Shown piece after piece: positions 25,701 through 37,626 of a DNA stretch of 64,000 bases. Made by a program: the position numbers and the translations under genes. Source of the stretch: Mesaphorura yosii (lineage: Eukaryota; Arthropoda; Collembola; Poduromorpha; Tullbergiidae); the NCBI GenBank assembly GCA_009869945.1, contig WIXG01000306.1, positions 1 to 64,000 on the forward strand, given 5' to 3'. Position 1 is the stretch's first letter, and the number at the start of each line of letters is the position of its first letter. The notes beneath the pieces are model-generated. The model was not told where the DNA came from and did not search any database. It was given only the letters and a program-made list of their open reading frames with translations.

Positions 25701-28700
25701 GATGCCATTAGCCAACCCAGTGTGGGAAAACAATGAGAAAAGAATGACAGCATTGTCATTTCACATTTCACATTGATGTAATCTCGAAATACAATAATCA
25801 CTTTTTGTTTTTGTCATTGATGATGCCGATGCCGAGGACGATGGCGGTGACATAATACGGAATGATATTTCCTTTCACAAGAAGCATCATTAAATATTTA
25901 GTACGTATTTCCGCGCATATCGCATTATTGAGTATTGTACCGATTAATCTGCATTTCGTATTCAAGAAGCAATGAGAAATGTAAGTTATAATAATAATAG
26001 AAATGAGTAGCGATCAGTTTCTAAATGTCGAATTACGAAAGATCTGCCAACTGCCATTGCCATTTAAGAATTTCTTGACGGGCATTTACTTCGCTGGCAT
26101 TATTTAATTGTTAATTCAGATGTCCCAACATTTGCGTAATGTGCTCGCTGTCACTGTCCAACGCCCAATGAAAAATTCAGGAATCAAGAATCCGGATATC
26201 AGAACGATAATCGTACGGATGATCAGATATCCAAAATGCCACCATGCAAGATTCATGTGCGGGTTCCACAAATACGAAATAACGAAATTCCTTGCATTTG
26301 CATTCATAATTATACGGTTCCATTTCCAAACTGCTCAAAAGTCACCAAAAATTAATGACCAGCACGTTTTGAAACTATGCAGTGCAAATTATGAAGCCAA
26401 AGGAGCCAAAATTTGGTTCGCAGGCAAATTCTTCCAGTCAATTTGTTCCCGCGCAGTTTCCAGCCAAGTAGACCAAAGTATTGGAAGCCTAAATGACTTA
26501 AAATTGAGTTTAGAGCGTAGAGCACTTGAAAAATTAATTAAAAATATGAGATTTTCATCCACTCTCGTACGTAAATTAATTAAGATCTTATCGGACGAGC
26601 CTGGAGTACTCTATTCATGGACTGCTGGGCAGGATGAGAAAAGTAATGGAAAAATATATTGAATTATGAATAAAATATGAACACACGGCAGGCAGACATG
26701 GACGAGTCGACGAATGAAGAAGAAACCAAGCCAGGCAGGAGAAAGGTTCTGTATTCCAGTATTGACGATATGCACAAAATTAATTTATTAAAGCACGGCA
26801 GAAGCAAAGGCACTGGCAGCAAAAACATAAAAACTGCTGGATAATAAAATTACACATGGAAAAATAGCGAACCTGAGAGCGCAGATGCTCCTGATGGCCC
26901 CAGCCACCCGTGAGAGGATTCCAGCATTTTTGCCTGCAAAGCATAAATAATAATTTAATTATGAGTACTTTCGGGTCGGATTTTTACGTGTGAGCTTTTC
27001 GGCTTCGCCTTCGCTTTTCACCATAGCCGTTTTCGGTGGCTAATTACGGCGCGGCTGCTCTTAATTAGATTTAGTCCATCAGTTGTATAAAAAATGAAGG
27101 GAATTCTATCGTTTTATTATCAAAAATTCGAAAAATTTTCAGAGTATAAAAATTCTTACCAAAGTTAATGAAATAACATTTTTAATAAACTTTTGAATGT
27201 ATTTTACGTTATTATTTTGAAAAATAAAATATTTATGGACGATCAAGTCTGTGCCAAGAAGCCAAGACTTTTCGGACTTCAGACATGGAAGTCCAGCTGC
27301 AACCTGCAGCTCGGAGTTTTGGAAGCTCAGCTGCCCCGAGGAGCGGGCAACCCACGCTTTCACAATCGCAGCTCAAACCCATCCAATTTCTATCCCCTTC
27401 ATCTGTGTGTGTGTGCATCTTTCCACGGCCTCGCGCGTGCATCGTAAATTTTTAATGAAGTTCTTCCTACTTTGTGTATTTCGTTAATTTTTAATAATAT
27501 GAAATCGATCGATGGCATAATATGATTATAATCTGGCGAATCGCAACCGAGGTCGAGAATCGGCCCTTCGCTACCTGCCTGCCTGCTTACACAATTTCAT
27601 TTCGGAATTCTGTATTCGAAATTCGAATTTGCCCCAGTCTTGAAGCCAGGTGCTCGAAGAAACCTAATATTTAGGAAAAGAAGTACGTAAGCCCAGTTTT
27701 AAACAATTAACGAATTAATTGCATGTACGACGAGCAGGCAGGCGCGTATAATAAATCAAATTCCGTCCAATCCAAAATTGTTAAGTGAAAGCAAAGCACC
27801 GGCACAGGTGCATCAAATATCGAATTCGTACCAAACTTGAATTGAAACATCTTCCTGAACGTGTGCTCAAGCAAGACAAGGCAGGCAGGGTGCGTAGACA
27901 CGGGGTTCATAAAATAATTACGGCATGGCTGACCAATAATAATAAATAGAATACATGAATGGCAGGCAGGCAGCTGCACGCACAGGCAGGGAAATAATGC
28001 GCACCTCTGCCCCTGGTATTTAATTCAGGAGCTCTAATTGGAACCACCCATCAGCCTGCTTTATTCACGAGTCGGAACCTGGAAAGGTCGAACTCTCGTA
28101 TTCGAAGAAATATGTGACGGGAAAGAAATATCATACAAAATATATGCAATTTTATGGACAGCTCCATCAAATGAACGGGTAAATAAAAATTGTGTATAAA
28201 ATATGCATGACTTGGCTTGGCCAAGCTGAGCGAAGCTGCCCGAGTCCGAAGGCGCTCAGCCCAGCCAAAGGTTTCAGAAATTTGGAACACTCGCACTCGC
28301 AATTCGCATTCGCAAAGCAAATTGCACGTGTGACAATTGAGAAGCGCGTGTTTTATCTTGGAACAAATAAACACTTTAATATTTACGCTGCCGTGCTTGG
28401 CTCGGGGTCGAGCTTTTATGTAAACCGGTGAACTGTGGCCGAAAAATAATAAATAATTACAGGCACAGCAAATGGCAATCGCAAGCAAATGGCACACAGA
28501 ATACGATAACCGAGTAAAACGCTAAGGTAAACGCAAAAGGCATAAAGTCAAGCAACGTACGAATGTTTTTAAGCTCGGGCTCATTAACAATGCATGCAGC
28601 AAGAATTTTCTAAACATTTAACATTCAAAATGTTAGAATTCATTTAAAAACATGGGTATTTACACTTTAAATTATACTGCACGGGCCACGGCAGGTCTGG

Positions 28701-30401
28701 AAACCTGGAAAGCATCGACTTGGACGGCCCAAACAGTTATTAAAATATGAAAGAATAATAAAAACTGGTCTTGCTGAATGCAGACTGTAATATTTAAACA
28801 AATAATCATAAGGCAGGCAGAATATGACCTCAATTAGGCTCGGGCCAGCGGCTCGACTACCGACTTTTCTGTATTTTCAGAATGAATCATTACGCATGAA
28901 TAAATAAATGGCCGCGCTGTCGTTTTCCCGGGCCTGCCCCGTGCTTTTTTATGATTATGGCCCAAGTCCGACACTAGCAACAAATATTTATTGTCAAATA
29001 ATAATTAGAACCCGAAATTCTAAAGTGTGCTGAATGGCGAACGCCGAATTGCTGAGTTCCATGGATAAAACCCACGCTTGCACTAAAAATTATGTTATAA
29101 TTGTGATTAAATATGCAGCGCCTTACCCGTTCCTCTTCTCGTATCATTTCACGTATTCCCGGCTTGAGATCCATGTCGTTGATCGCAGACGACGACGAAG
29201 AGCCGGAATTTGCTCCAGCTGCTGCTGCTGCCGCGGCCGCCAGCGCAGCGTTGTGAAAGTTGAGCAGGGACGAGGGACCCGCGCTTGAGGAATTGAGCGA
29301 TGACGATGACGAAGGAGGCCGGATCCCCGTGCTGGCGTTAGCGCTGCTTGAGCCATGACGCAAGCCTGACCCGCAGCCGGAGCCTCCACCCAGCGTCGTC
29401 GTGACAGGCAAAGGACCCGGGCTTGTCCCGGCTCCAGACGCGTTCGCCCCAAGCAACCCAGCCTCGAGGAGCCCCATAATTGCAGGCGATGGTGTATCGT
29501 AATCAATTTCGAGCTGGTCGTCCTCGACAGTGTCGGATGGACTCAGTGAAAGATTGTCGTCGGACAAAGGCGCCGAGATCCGCCTGCGTTTTCTGTTGCT
29601 GCTATTTCTATGGGCCAGGCCCTCAACGCCTCCGTTGCTGCTGTTATTATTACCGGTGCTGCTGCTGACATGGTGCCCGTTCGCATAAGCTGAATACCCC
29701 AAGCTGTGATGGCTGAATTGAGGATTCTGAAGATGACGATGAAGAGACGACGCTGATGACAGCGACGGTGAGCCATGCAGGCTGGGGTGGCGTGGCGGTT
29801 GAGGGGACACTGTCGCTTCTCCGTCGGATTCAGCCAGATGCGGAGATGCGTGCAGGAGAAGCGATGGATGCAGGAGAGACGGAGTTCCCGTTCCCGGCGG
29901 ATGTGGCGTTCCTGGCCCTGAAAGACCACCCAACGCCGAAGTCAGCAGTTTCTGCCCCTGCCCAGCAGCTGCACTCGATCCGTTGCCATTCCCTCCTGAA
30001 GCTGCAGCTGCGGCCGCCACAAACTCCGCAGAGCTCCCACGCGACACGTCCGCCAGCCCTCTGACTTTGAGCAGCTCCGCGACTTTGAGCAGCGGTGCAA
30101 GTTGTTCTTGGCTCACGTTTATTTCTCCACGATACATAAACTCGACGACTGCCTTCAACTCTTCCCACTTGACGTCCTTCAGAATGACGATCGGGTGCGA
30201 GCAGGGGTTGTCGAAGAAGAGCTGTTGAAAGTACGGACTGCATGCTGACAGGATCATCTTGTGGGCTTTCAATGACTCTCCGTCACTCGCGAGCGTAACG
30301 TCGACGAACGCTTCGGACTGAAGGAGCTGGTCAAAGACGTTCGTCAGGTTGTTCTGGTAGTTATTCCAGCGGAGGCAGTACTGCTGCGGAGACGCACTCA
30401 T
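22739..30401 (-). CDS. bab: bric-a-brac homologue: BTB / pipsqueak HTH / AT-hook transcription factor
   Basis: Five coding exons: 29127-30401, 26873-26933, 24624-24890, 23869-24005 and 22739-23800, giving 933 residues (fly bab1 and bab2 are about 1,000). Residues 1-115 are a TTK-type BTB domain (YCLRWNNYQNNLTNVFDQLL, then VEFMYRGEINVSQEQL) for dimerisation. A long Ser/Gly/Ala/His-rich spacer follows. The bab conserved domain spans exons 2-4: REEERAKMLESSHGW, SYQYQIQSLWQKCW, GPLKSWRPETMADAIFSVL and LSQAARKYDIPYPTF (pipsqueak helix-turn-helix), then an AT-hook-like DLRPKGRGRPQRILLG. Together these bind A/T-rich DNA. The C-terminal exon is low-complexity and acidic, with a possible SUMO site VKKE. 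ATG context AAAATGA is good. In insects bab patterns leg segments, ovary and pigmentation. Only one copy is seen here. Confidence 0.9.
24891..26872 (-). other. bab intron 2
   Basis: About 2 kb, A/T-rich, with no further exon recognised. A 184-codon plus-strand open frame at 26108-26662 has no recognisable feature. Length is far above the 50-100 nt typical of the other genes here, which suggests regulatory content (inference). Confidence 0.6.
26873..26933 (-). other. bab: 61-nt internal coding exon of bab
   Basis: The exon lies about 2 kb from either neighbour and is too short to show as an open frame. It encodes AKMLESSHGWLGPSGASALS plus one base. It is bounded by TTTGCAG and GTTCGC on the minus strand. 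Without it, exons 1 (phase 0) and 3 (needs one incoming base) do not join in frame; with it the protein reads REEER-AKMLESSHGW...DSYQYQ, matching the order known in fly bab proteins. Confidence 0.85.
26934..29126 (-). other. bab intron 1 (coding)
   Basis: About 2.2 kb without recognised exons. Contains GGCAGGCAGG/CTGCCTGC clusters (for example near 27570, 27880 and 27960) and CTTGGCTTGGCCAAG at about 28210. Confidence 0.6.
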
Positions 30402-30578
30402 TTTGACCGCTTATCAGTGCTTCTTGTCGAGTAACAGCTGATTCCAATGTCTGCGCTTGTGTAGTGTCAATTATTCACACTTTCACATGTACTTATCTTT
30501 TCTGAAACCACTTTCACTTGTCGATAACTGAATTTATGGTAAATTCGTCGATGATCTTCTTCCATGTGTCTGCAGGGC
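30402..30578 (-). promoter_or_regulatory. bab: bab 5' UTR segment bounded by a splice acceptor
   Basis: On the minus strand a good acceptor (TTACTTATTTTAG) ends at 30579, 177 nt upstream of the bab start codon. This implies a 5' UTR intron and a more distant first exon. Confidence 0.55.
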
Positions 30579-33500
30579 CTAAAATAAGTAATTACACAAT
30601 TAATTAACGTTGAGGCCAAGAATTTATTTCATGAGCGTATTGAGAATTCAAGCCAATAACCATTTTCGAACAAAATCATCTTCAAGACAAACGATTACAA
30701 ATTTTTTATTCAGGATTTTGCGCACGAACTGAAAATGGCATTCTCGGATCCTGGGTTGATGGGTGGCATCATTTTGTTTAAATATGCATTGCTGACCCCT
30801 TTCCCAACCTGACCTTTACATTTCCAAACATTTCAGCCAAGTCAAGCCCAGCAAAACTTTTTAACAACTCGCCCTAGCTTGGCGTTGTATTATGCAACAT
30901 TTAACATGTGCTCATTTATAATTCATTGCCGCAATGAAATGGAAACAAGCAAAGCATGGAAATGGAATTTCAACGTGGAATTTCTCGCATTTCCAGACAT
31001 TTCTGCCATTGCATTGCCATTTCCCTGTGCCTCTGCTCTGCACTGCATTACGAAATGAGTACGTACTTATTTTCCAGATAAAATTATATGGACGATAAAA
31101 ATCGATTCTTTCCCAAATTCAAATAAATTATTAATTTGGCTGTCCATTTCCTGTTCTTGGATTGTTTTGGCCTGGCCTGGCTTTGGCTTTGGCTTTGCAT
31201 TAGATTTGTATCTGCCTTATTTCATAAGAACATAAATGTATTAGCAGTCTGCCTGCCTGCCTGCCGGAAAAATTGTACCTTACACGAGATTAAGATCAAG
31301 AGCCTGTCCGTGCCGTGTTGTTCGCGTTATGTACGGTTGGAATATTTATAATGGAACGAAATAATGGAGAAGATCGTCGCATCATTTATTAAAAGCATTT
31401 GCATAGAAATAGAATGTATTTTTTCGCTGTACGCTCTCAGGCCTTCGTTAGGCTCTTTCTCCCCTCGCTCGTGCTCCTCTCGTCCCAGACTCTGAGCAGT
31501 ACATATTTTTATTATTATTAAATATTTAGACCTTTGGATTATATTTTATTTAAACAAAGCTGGATGCACTGCACCACTGCACGGGAGAGAAGACAAGAGA
31601 AAGCAGATGAAACAAACTCTTGGCTCGAGCTCGAGCCAGCATCGAGTTCGAGTACTGCTCGAATGGATTTTTTGTATGAATCCCTGTGCTTTCATGCACT
31701 CGTGCTCAATTCACCGTGCATACTGTACTTTTCTCAAAACTATAAAATTAATAATTCATTATAAAAACTCTTTTTCCAGTTTCCTGAAAGTGCATGGGAA
31801 GGCTGCAAGGAAGCAGTAACAATATTCTGGCCTATTGATTTATCGATTGGTATTTAGTGTAAAATGTATGAAAAAATGTATCCAATTTGGTGAGGCATGG
31901 GCCGTGATTACGATCGTGTTCGTTCCGGCTCCGCGTCCGTGCCGGCAAAGGTCGCCGCGCCGATATCAAGAGAAAACAACAGATACAAAAAACAATCGAC
32001 AACTTCAAGATCCAAATCTTGCGCTACGATTTGTTCAATTTATTAGGAAAACATGGACAACTGGGCGATGGGCGAGCCAAATTCAATCAAACTCGAGCCA
32101 GTAGCCTGCAAAATGCCGAGCGAACAAGTCGCCATTTAAGCAATCTCGAAAGATTTCTCCTACGTGTAACAGTTTATTTGATTGCTAAAGAATTACGTAA
32201 TTTCTGACAGTGCAGAGATTGAAAATGAATTTGAAATCAGACATTTTCTCCAGCAAGTCTGATTTTCGAGTAACGAAATGCGCCGCAGTATAGCAAATGA
32301 AAAATCAATGCAGGAGCAGGAGGGAATCAAAATCAGAAATTAGGCACATTAAGAAAAAACTTCACTGCGCTACGACCACGAGAGAAAAGATGATTCCTGC
32401 CAACGCAAGGCTCAGGAGAAGAGTAACAAAGGAGTGAGCTGGTTCATCGAGTCAGTCATTCAGAGAAAGTTAAAATAAAAAAAGTGTAGGGAAATCATTT
32501 GCAGCTCGGAAACTGAAAATTGCTTGCCAGCTGGCTTGCCCTGCCGATACGATGCTTGAAGCTGCTGCTGCTGGCTGCTAATGCAATTTAATTCCTCGCA
32601 GGTCGCAATTACGTCGGTAAGAGAAAACAACTGCTCAAATGTGCTACGCGAACGTACGAAAGAGGAACACGGACTTCCACGATTCTTTTTAGGATTTGGC
32701 TGAGTAGTAAACAGAAAGCCACACACCACGCGCTTGGTTTCGCTAGATTTGAGCAGATCTTTCACTTATTCACCTCAACTTAAAATCAACTCTGCTATTT
32801 TCTAACTTTTAAGAAGTAGTCAACGAATATGAAAACAAACGAAATCGGCAACTTTTCATCGAATTTTCACTCAATTTGTTCCGAATTGAATGAAATCCAC
32901 GCTTATTGCTTCGAAGCATGAAATATTGCGTCTGCGTTTTGCTTATTGGAAGATTGGATTTGTACTGGAAACCTTTCCAATGGGAGCTCCGCCATAATTA
33001 ATAATAAATTAGATTCCCAGAACCCTGCTTCATATTTCAGTATTTACTAGGCAAGAACGTCAAGACTCAAATGCTGCCACTGCTTAATAATGCGCTCTAT
33101 TTCTAGTCATAAACTTTTCCGCTGAATAAAATATATCTCATTATTTTAATGTGCCATTATTTTTATAATGTTAAAAGCAAGGACGGTAAAAGCCCAAGCC
33201 CAAAGTGGGGTTTGCCATGCATCAGCCGCGGCCACGCCAGCCCAGTCATTAAATCTTTGACGAATTCTCCACGAAATCAGCAAAGCAATTCGCATGGCAT
33301 GACGTGGCACAGCACATCAAAGCCGTAAATTGTAAATATTAATTTATTTGTGCTGTATTATTGCCTTTGCATTGCCACTGCTCTTGGCGCATGAATATGA
33401 ATGTAATCATTATCATTTGGAATTCTTTTGAGATCTTTCTGGCTTGGCTCAGTAATAATGTAGCAGCATAATAAAAAGTGTAGTAGTCATAAAAGCGTCA

Positions 33501-35053
33501 TCGTTTCATCGCTATTGTTGTAATGCTGATTCTGGATTGTACTTTTATACTCTGATACTGAATGAATAAAATATAAACGGCAGTAAATGGTAAATTGTAA
33601 ATGTCAAATGCGCCATGGCCATGCCCGTGCCAGACCTTACAAAATTCTAGTCTTCTCCTTTCCAGGCTCGCTTCCAGGTACCGTCATTGCGATTGCAATC
33701 ATCATCAGCCCGCGCCTGGGACGACTGGAATTTATTATTTTTTGGAATTGTACAATTGTCCTGCAATTTATAATATATTTTATACATTATCATTACATTT
33801 AATAATATTGTACGACGGGCCTTCTCATCATTACGACGGTGGATTCGAAATCGGGTTTCCAGCAAGCAGACATGCCATTGTGCAATAGGAATTCAGCTTG
33901 CATAAGGTAGCAATTATTTTAATTATAATTATTAGACATTCAGAGTTATTACTTTATATAAAATACGTACGAATAAAATAAAAATATGGAATAATTTATT
34001 TCTTTGTGTGAAAGGCAAGGTAAATGCAATGAAGGCCTGCCTGTGAAATTGCAGGCTGCATTGCACCGCACTGGAATCGACGTAGAAATGGAATAACGAG
34101 ACGAGACGAGAGATGATTATTTTTATTGTTATTAAAGAGAAGAAATGGAAATGGGAAATGATACAGCACGGCATGGCACTGCATTGCACGGGGAATGATT
34201 ATGATTATGATTACGATGAGATGAGGGATGGAAGTCGAAATAGAAGTAACATAGAAATGGAATGGAAGGCTGGAATAAAATAAAATATAAAAAGCAAAAG
34301 CAAAGATTACTGCATGGAAATAATAATAATTGACGTGGTAGACTTGGAATATGGACGAATGGAAGTGGAATATGAATAAAAGCAGTGTACATACAGCTCA
34401 CAGCTGAAATAATAATAACCGAAATACATAACAATAATAAATTATACATTACAACAATCGTAAAAATGTATTATTCAGCCAAGCAGCAGTAGCGTCAGCA
34501 TCGGTCGGCGAAGGTGCATGAGAATTGCGTTTGTATGGAGTAATATTGTGGCCTGGCCCGTAATAAGAAATGAGGATGCGATTGAGATTTCATTGTATTG
34601 TAATGGCACTGGCAATAATAATCATAATAATGGAATACGAACGTAGGACGATCATTAATATGTACGTAAATACAACAAGAAACAAGATTACAAATGTGGT
34701 GTAATGCAATTTGCAATGAAAAATCACATTCGTCTACAATATTTTAATGGGATTCGAAATACAGACATAAAATAAAATATCAGCATTGGAACTTCGTTGT
34801 TTCGAAATCTTAAACGGTTAACTCACAAGATTGCGAAATTCTGAGGTCGTATCAAAATGCATCAAACACTCAGCGAGTCACTAATCTAAACGAGTTCTGA
34901 CTTATCAATGTTTGAAAATGAGATCAAATTGATGGGTTTCGGCCTCTGCCGTCGTTTTTGGCTTCATACGGTGGAAAAATCTTTGCGAGCGTCGGTTTCA
35001 GGATGCCCCGCTAAGGACCGAGCCCCAAAATGAGAAAAATGCGCAAAACTTAC
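30579..35053. other. Long noncoding stretch, probably the first (5' UTR) intron of bab
   Basis: No coding exon recognised in 4.5 kb. The sequence is A/T-rich with simple tetranucleotide runs such as CTGCCTGCCTGCC near 31250 and CCTGGCCTGGC near 31170. It likely holds enhancers of bab, but I cannot point to a specific element. Confidence 0.45.
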
Positions 35054-35460
35054 CTTTTCTGGTAGCCAGAAAGTTGGAAAACATGACCAAAGATATCTAG
35101 GCGTATATTTTTGCTGCTGCAATGACCAACGTAATCAAAAACACTGGATTCGGGGCACTGATAGCCTGGAGAAGGTAACCGGCACAGGTCTGCTCTAACT
35201 GGGAGCTAGTACAAGAATGAAAGGTTTTCAGTATGAGCGTTACCATTATGTTTATGGAAGAACCCTTCTTGCTCTTGGCTGTGGCTCATCTGGCTCTCGC
35301 GTTGAGACTCTCGGTACGGTCCTACATAACAACTACCCAACTACACGCTTAGAGAAAGGGTTTGGGTTTGGGGTTGGTGTTGAAGCAAAAACTTGTGTCA
35401 AGAAATCATGGTCATGATTCAAGAGCAGAACCGGTAAAACCGTGCTGTGCTCGTGCGCCT
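35054..35460 (-). other. Candidate first exon (5' UTR) of bab
   Basis: A strong minus-strand donor, CAGAAAAG followed by GTAAGTTTTG, sits at 35053. Sequence composition upstream of it differs from the A/T-rich intron. It could be the noncoding exon joined to the acceptor at 30579. The upper limit is a guess. A short plus-strand open frame at 35217-35417 is not supported. Confidence 0.3.
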
Positions 35461-35947
35461 AGTGTCGATCAGAATTGGAATTGTAGAATCGTCTTGATGA
35501 AAGTGAAGGCGACAGCAAAAACGCTCTGATCAATTCAAAATAGTATAAGTCGTTTTGATTGGTTAAAAAACTATTATTCACGTTACGGACGTCGTTGGTG
35601 CTGGTAGCTTGTGGTCGCTCAAAGTAAAGTTCCAATTGAAATTTCTGGGGAAATTGTAACTATCACACTGCTCAAAGTTAGAGTAAACCGCAGCTCGAAA
35701 ATAATTCAGCCGACCACGCGTAATTTTTCGTTAAATTTTCATTCCGGATTCCGACTCCCTACCGGGTGACCAGAACTGGAATTGGTACTTGTCATTCAAG
35801 CTATTGGAATCCGACAATCAGAGCCCTGATTCAAGGCAAGTCTTAATCAAACCTCGACCTCTTAAGAACTGTGCAACGTTGCTCTGAAAAGGAATTCAAG
35901 TGTCATGTCCCGTTGGTTTCCTTCAAGGTAACGACCGAGGGTTGCCT
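35461..35947. promoter_or_regulatory. Presumed bidirectional promoter region between bab (-) and MPG (+)
   Basis: Fewer than 500 bases separate the candidate bab first exon from the MPG start. No clear TATA box is seen. The short spacing suggests divergent promoters. Confidence 0.3.
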
Positions 35948-37142
35948 ATGTATGGTGCCAGAATTGTGGCCAGCAATTTTGTGAACTGGAGTTCTAATCG
36001 TTGCGGTCAAAAAGCCGTGTTTTATCCAACAATCCGTTTTTTATCAACCGAAAGTATGAAGAGGAAGGCTGCTACTCGTAAGCTGAAGAAGGAGACCGCC
36101 AGGCCCTTACCCAAAGCACCTCCAACTTCCACCGTCACACTGCCGCCACCCGGAACCAGATTACCCGCTGAATTCTACGACCAGGAATGCGGCGAGCTCG
36201 CACAGGCTTTGCTTGGAAAAGTTTTAGTGAGAAGATTACCTGATGGACAAGTTTTGAAGGGTGAGATAATTGTTACACACTCGGGCATCAGACTTTTGCT
36301 CTCTCGATGCTGATTTTTACTGCACTTTTAGGCACGGTTGTTGAAACTGAAGCGTATCCCGGCGGCGAAGACCGGGCGTCCCAATCTTTCGGCGGCCGAC
36401 GAACAGAGCGAAATGAGCCGATGTACATGACTCCAGGAACAACGTACGTCTACTTCACATATGGAATGTATCACTGTTTCAATATTTCATCCAGAGGTAG
36501 GAGCTCAAGTCACTGAAATGAAATTGAGATTTAATTAATCAATTAGTAATGAACTTTAGATCTGCACAAGCGAGAATTACTCGTACATCTCTTAATTATG
36601 GTTTAATTGGAAGCGATTTACTTCTTGCACTCTATGTTTCAGGCGATGGGTCTGCCGTACTTCTTCGAGGGCTGGAGGCTAAAGAAGAGTACGAAATTAT
36701 GCATCAACTCCGAAATGGGAAAGGAAACCTGAAGCCGAAGTCGGGTAAAAAGGAGAACTCCGATGAAGCCGAGGCTGAAGCAGCAACTGGAGAGCCTCCA
36801 AAGAAGAAACTGAAACCCCATGAACTCGGGAACGGCCCCAGCAAGCTGTGCATGGCACTGGACATCACTCGCTTCAATTGTAATAAGCTGGACATGGCCA
36901 CGAGCGATGAACTTTGGCTGGAGACCAACGACGACCTCGAATACTACAACGGCAACTTTAACATTGACGTTGGCAAACGAATCGGCATTGATTCAACTCC
37001 TCCAGAAGCCCGAAACAGGCTGTGGAGATATTTTATCAGCGATAATATTTCAGTTAGCAAAGTGAGTATTTCTGAGATTAAGAAGCGGCTGGCCGCGAAA
37101 GAAAAAATTGGCAAAATTCATGAAGCCGGCGAAGTACCATGA
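35948..37142 (+). CDS. MPG: DNA-3-methyladenine glycosylase (N-methylpurine glycosylase, AAG family)
   Basis: Starts base excision repair by flipping out alkylated or deaminated purines and cutting the N-glycosidic bond. Exons 35948-36260, 36332-36496 and 36643-37142 give 325 residues. Family motifs: LLGKVLVRRLPDGQ, then VVETEAY with catalytic Glu (about 111) and intercalating Tyr (113), GTTYVYFTYGMYHCFNISSR, and LGNGPSKLCMALDI. Where human MPG has His136 (AAHSRGG) this protein reads ASQSFGG, so His is Gln. A Lys/Glu-rich insertion after the MHQLRNGKG region carries PPKKKLK, a possible nuclear signal. The ATG at 35948 adds an Arg-containing, acid-free leader (about 36 residues, ending IRFLSTES) resembling a mitochondrial presequence; the ATG at 36056 would omit it, so both nuclear and mitochondrial forms are possible. 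A polyadenylation signal lies at 37345-37350. Confidence 0.9.
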
Positions 37143-37626
37143 ACATTCTATCACAGCACTCTATGATACAAAATTGTGCCCAATTGGTTCGATTCTTGCT
37201 ATTAAAGCAATTTAGTACCAAAATTAATTAAGACATGTTGTCAAATTAGAAACCACAAACTGTTTAGTCATATAAATTACATCACAGGTTTTAAATACTG
37301 CAACTGTCGCTATTTTATACGCAATACCAGCTTAGTTTCGTCATAATAAAGGTGCTGTCCAACTGAATTAATGCGTGATGATAATTAAATTTATTGAATC
37401 GTCATGAAAAATGCTTTGAATTGAAACACCCAGCAAAGAGTCAACCAACACGGAGCCGAGTTCTTGAAAGTTTGTTCGCGAAAGTCGAATGCCGCATCGT
37501 GTGTTCAAATTCTCTTCAACAACAGTAAACGAGAAAAAGAATATCTCCCGAAACTCAGGGTAAATTAGACGAGAGTACTGGATAATCAGTAATCTGATCG
37601 ATCACTAAGCTTTAATCTAATTAGTC
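37143..37626. other. MPG-DAP3 intergenic region
   Basis: MPG 3' UTR with AATAAA at 37345-37350, then about 270 bases that must contain the DAP3 promoter. Nothing else seen. Confidence 0.6.

Noticed and set aside
26108..26662. 184-codon plus-strand frame in the bab intron
   Set aside because: The longest unexplained frame in noncoding DNA, but A/T-rich, with no recognisable motif, signal peptide or splice context. Most likely chance.
29756..30064. Plus-strand frame opposite the bab BTB exon
   Set aside because: Antisense shadow of the Ser/His/Ala-rich bab spacer.
35217..35417. 66-codon plus-strand frame before MPG
   Set aside because: No similarity noticed; lies where a minus-strand bab leader exon or promoter is more likely.
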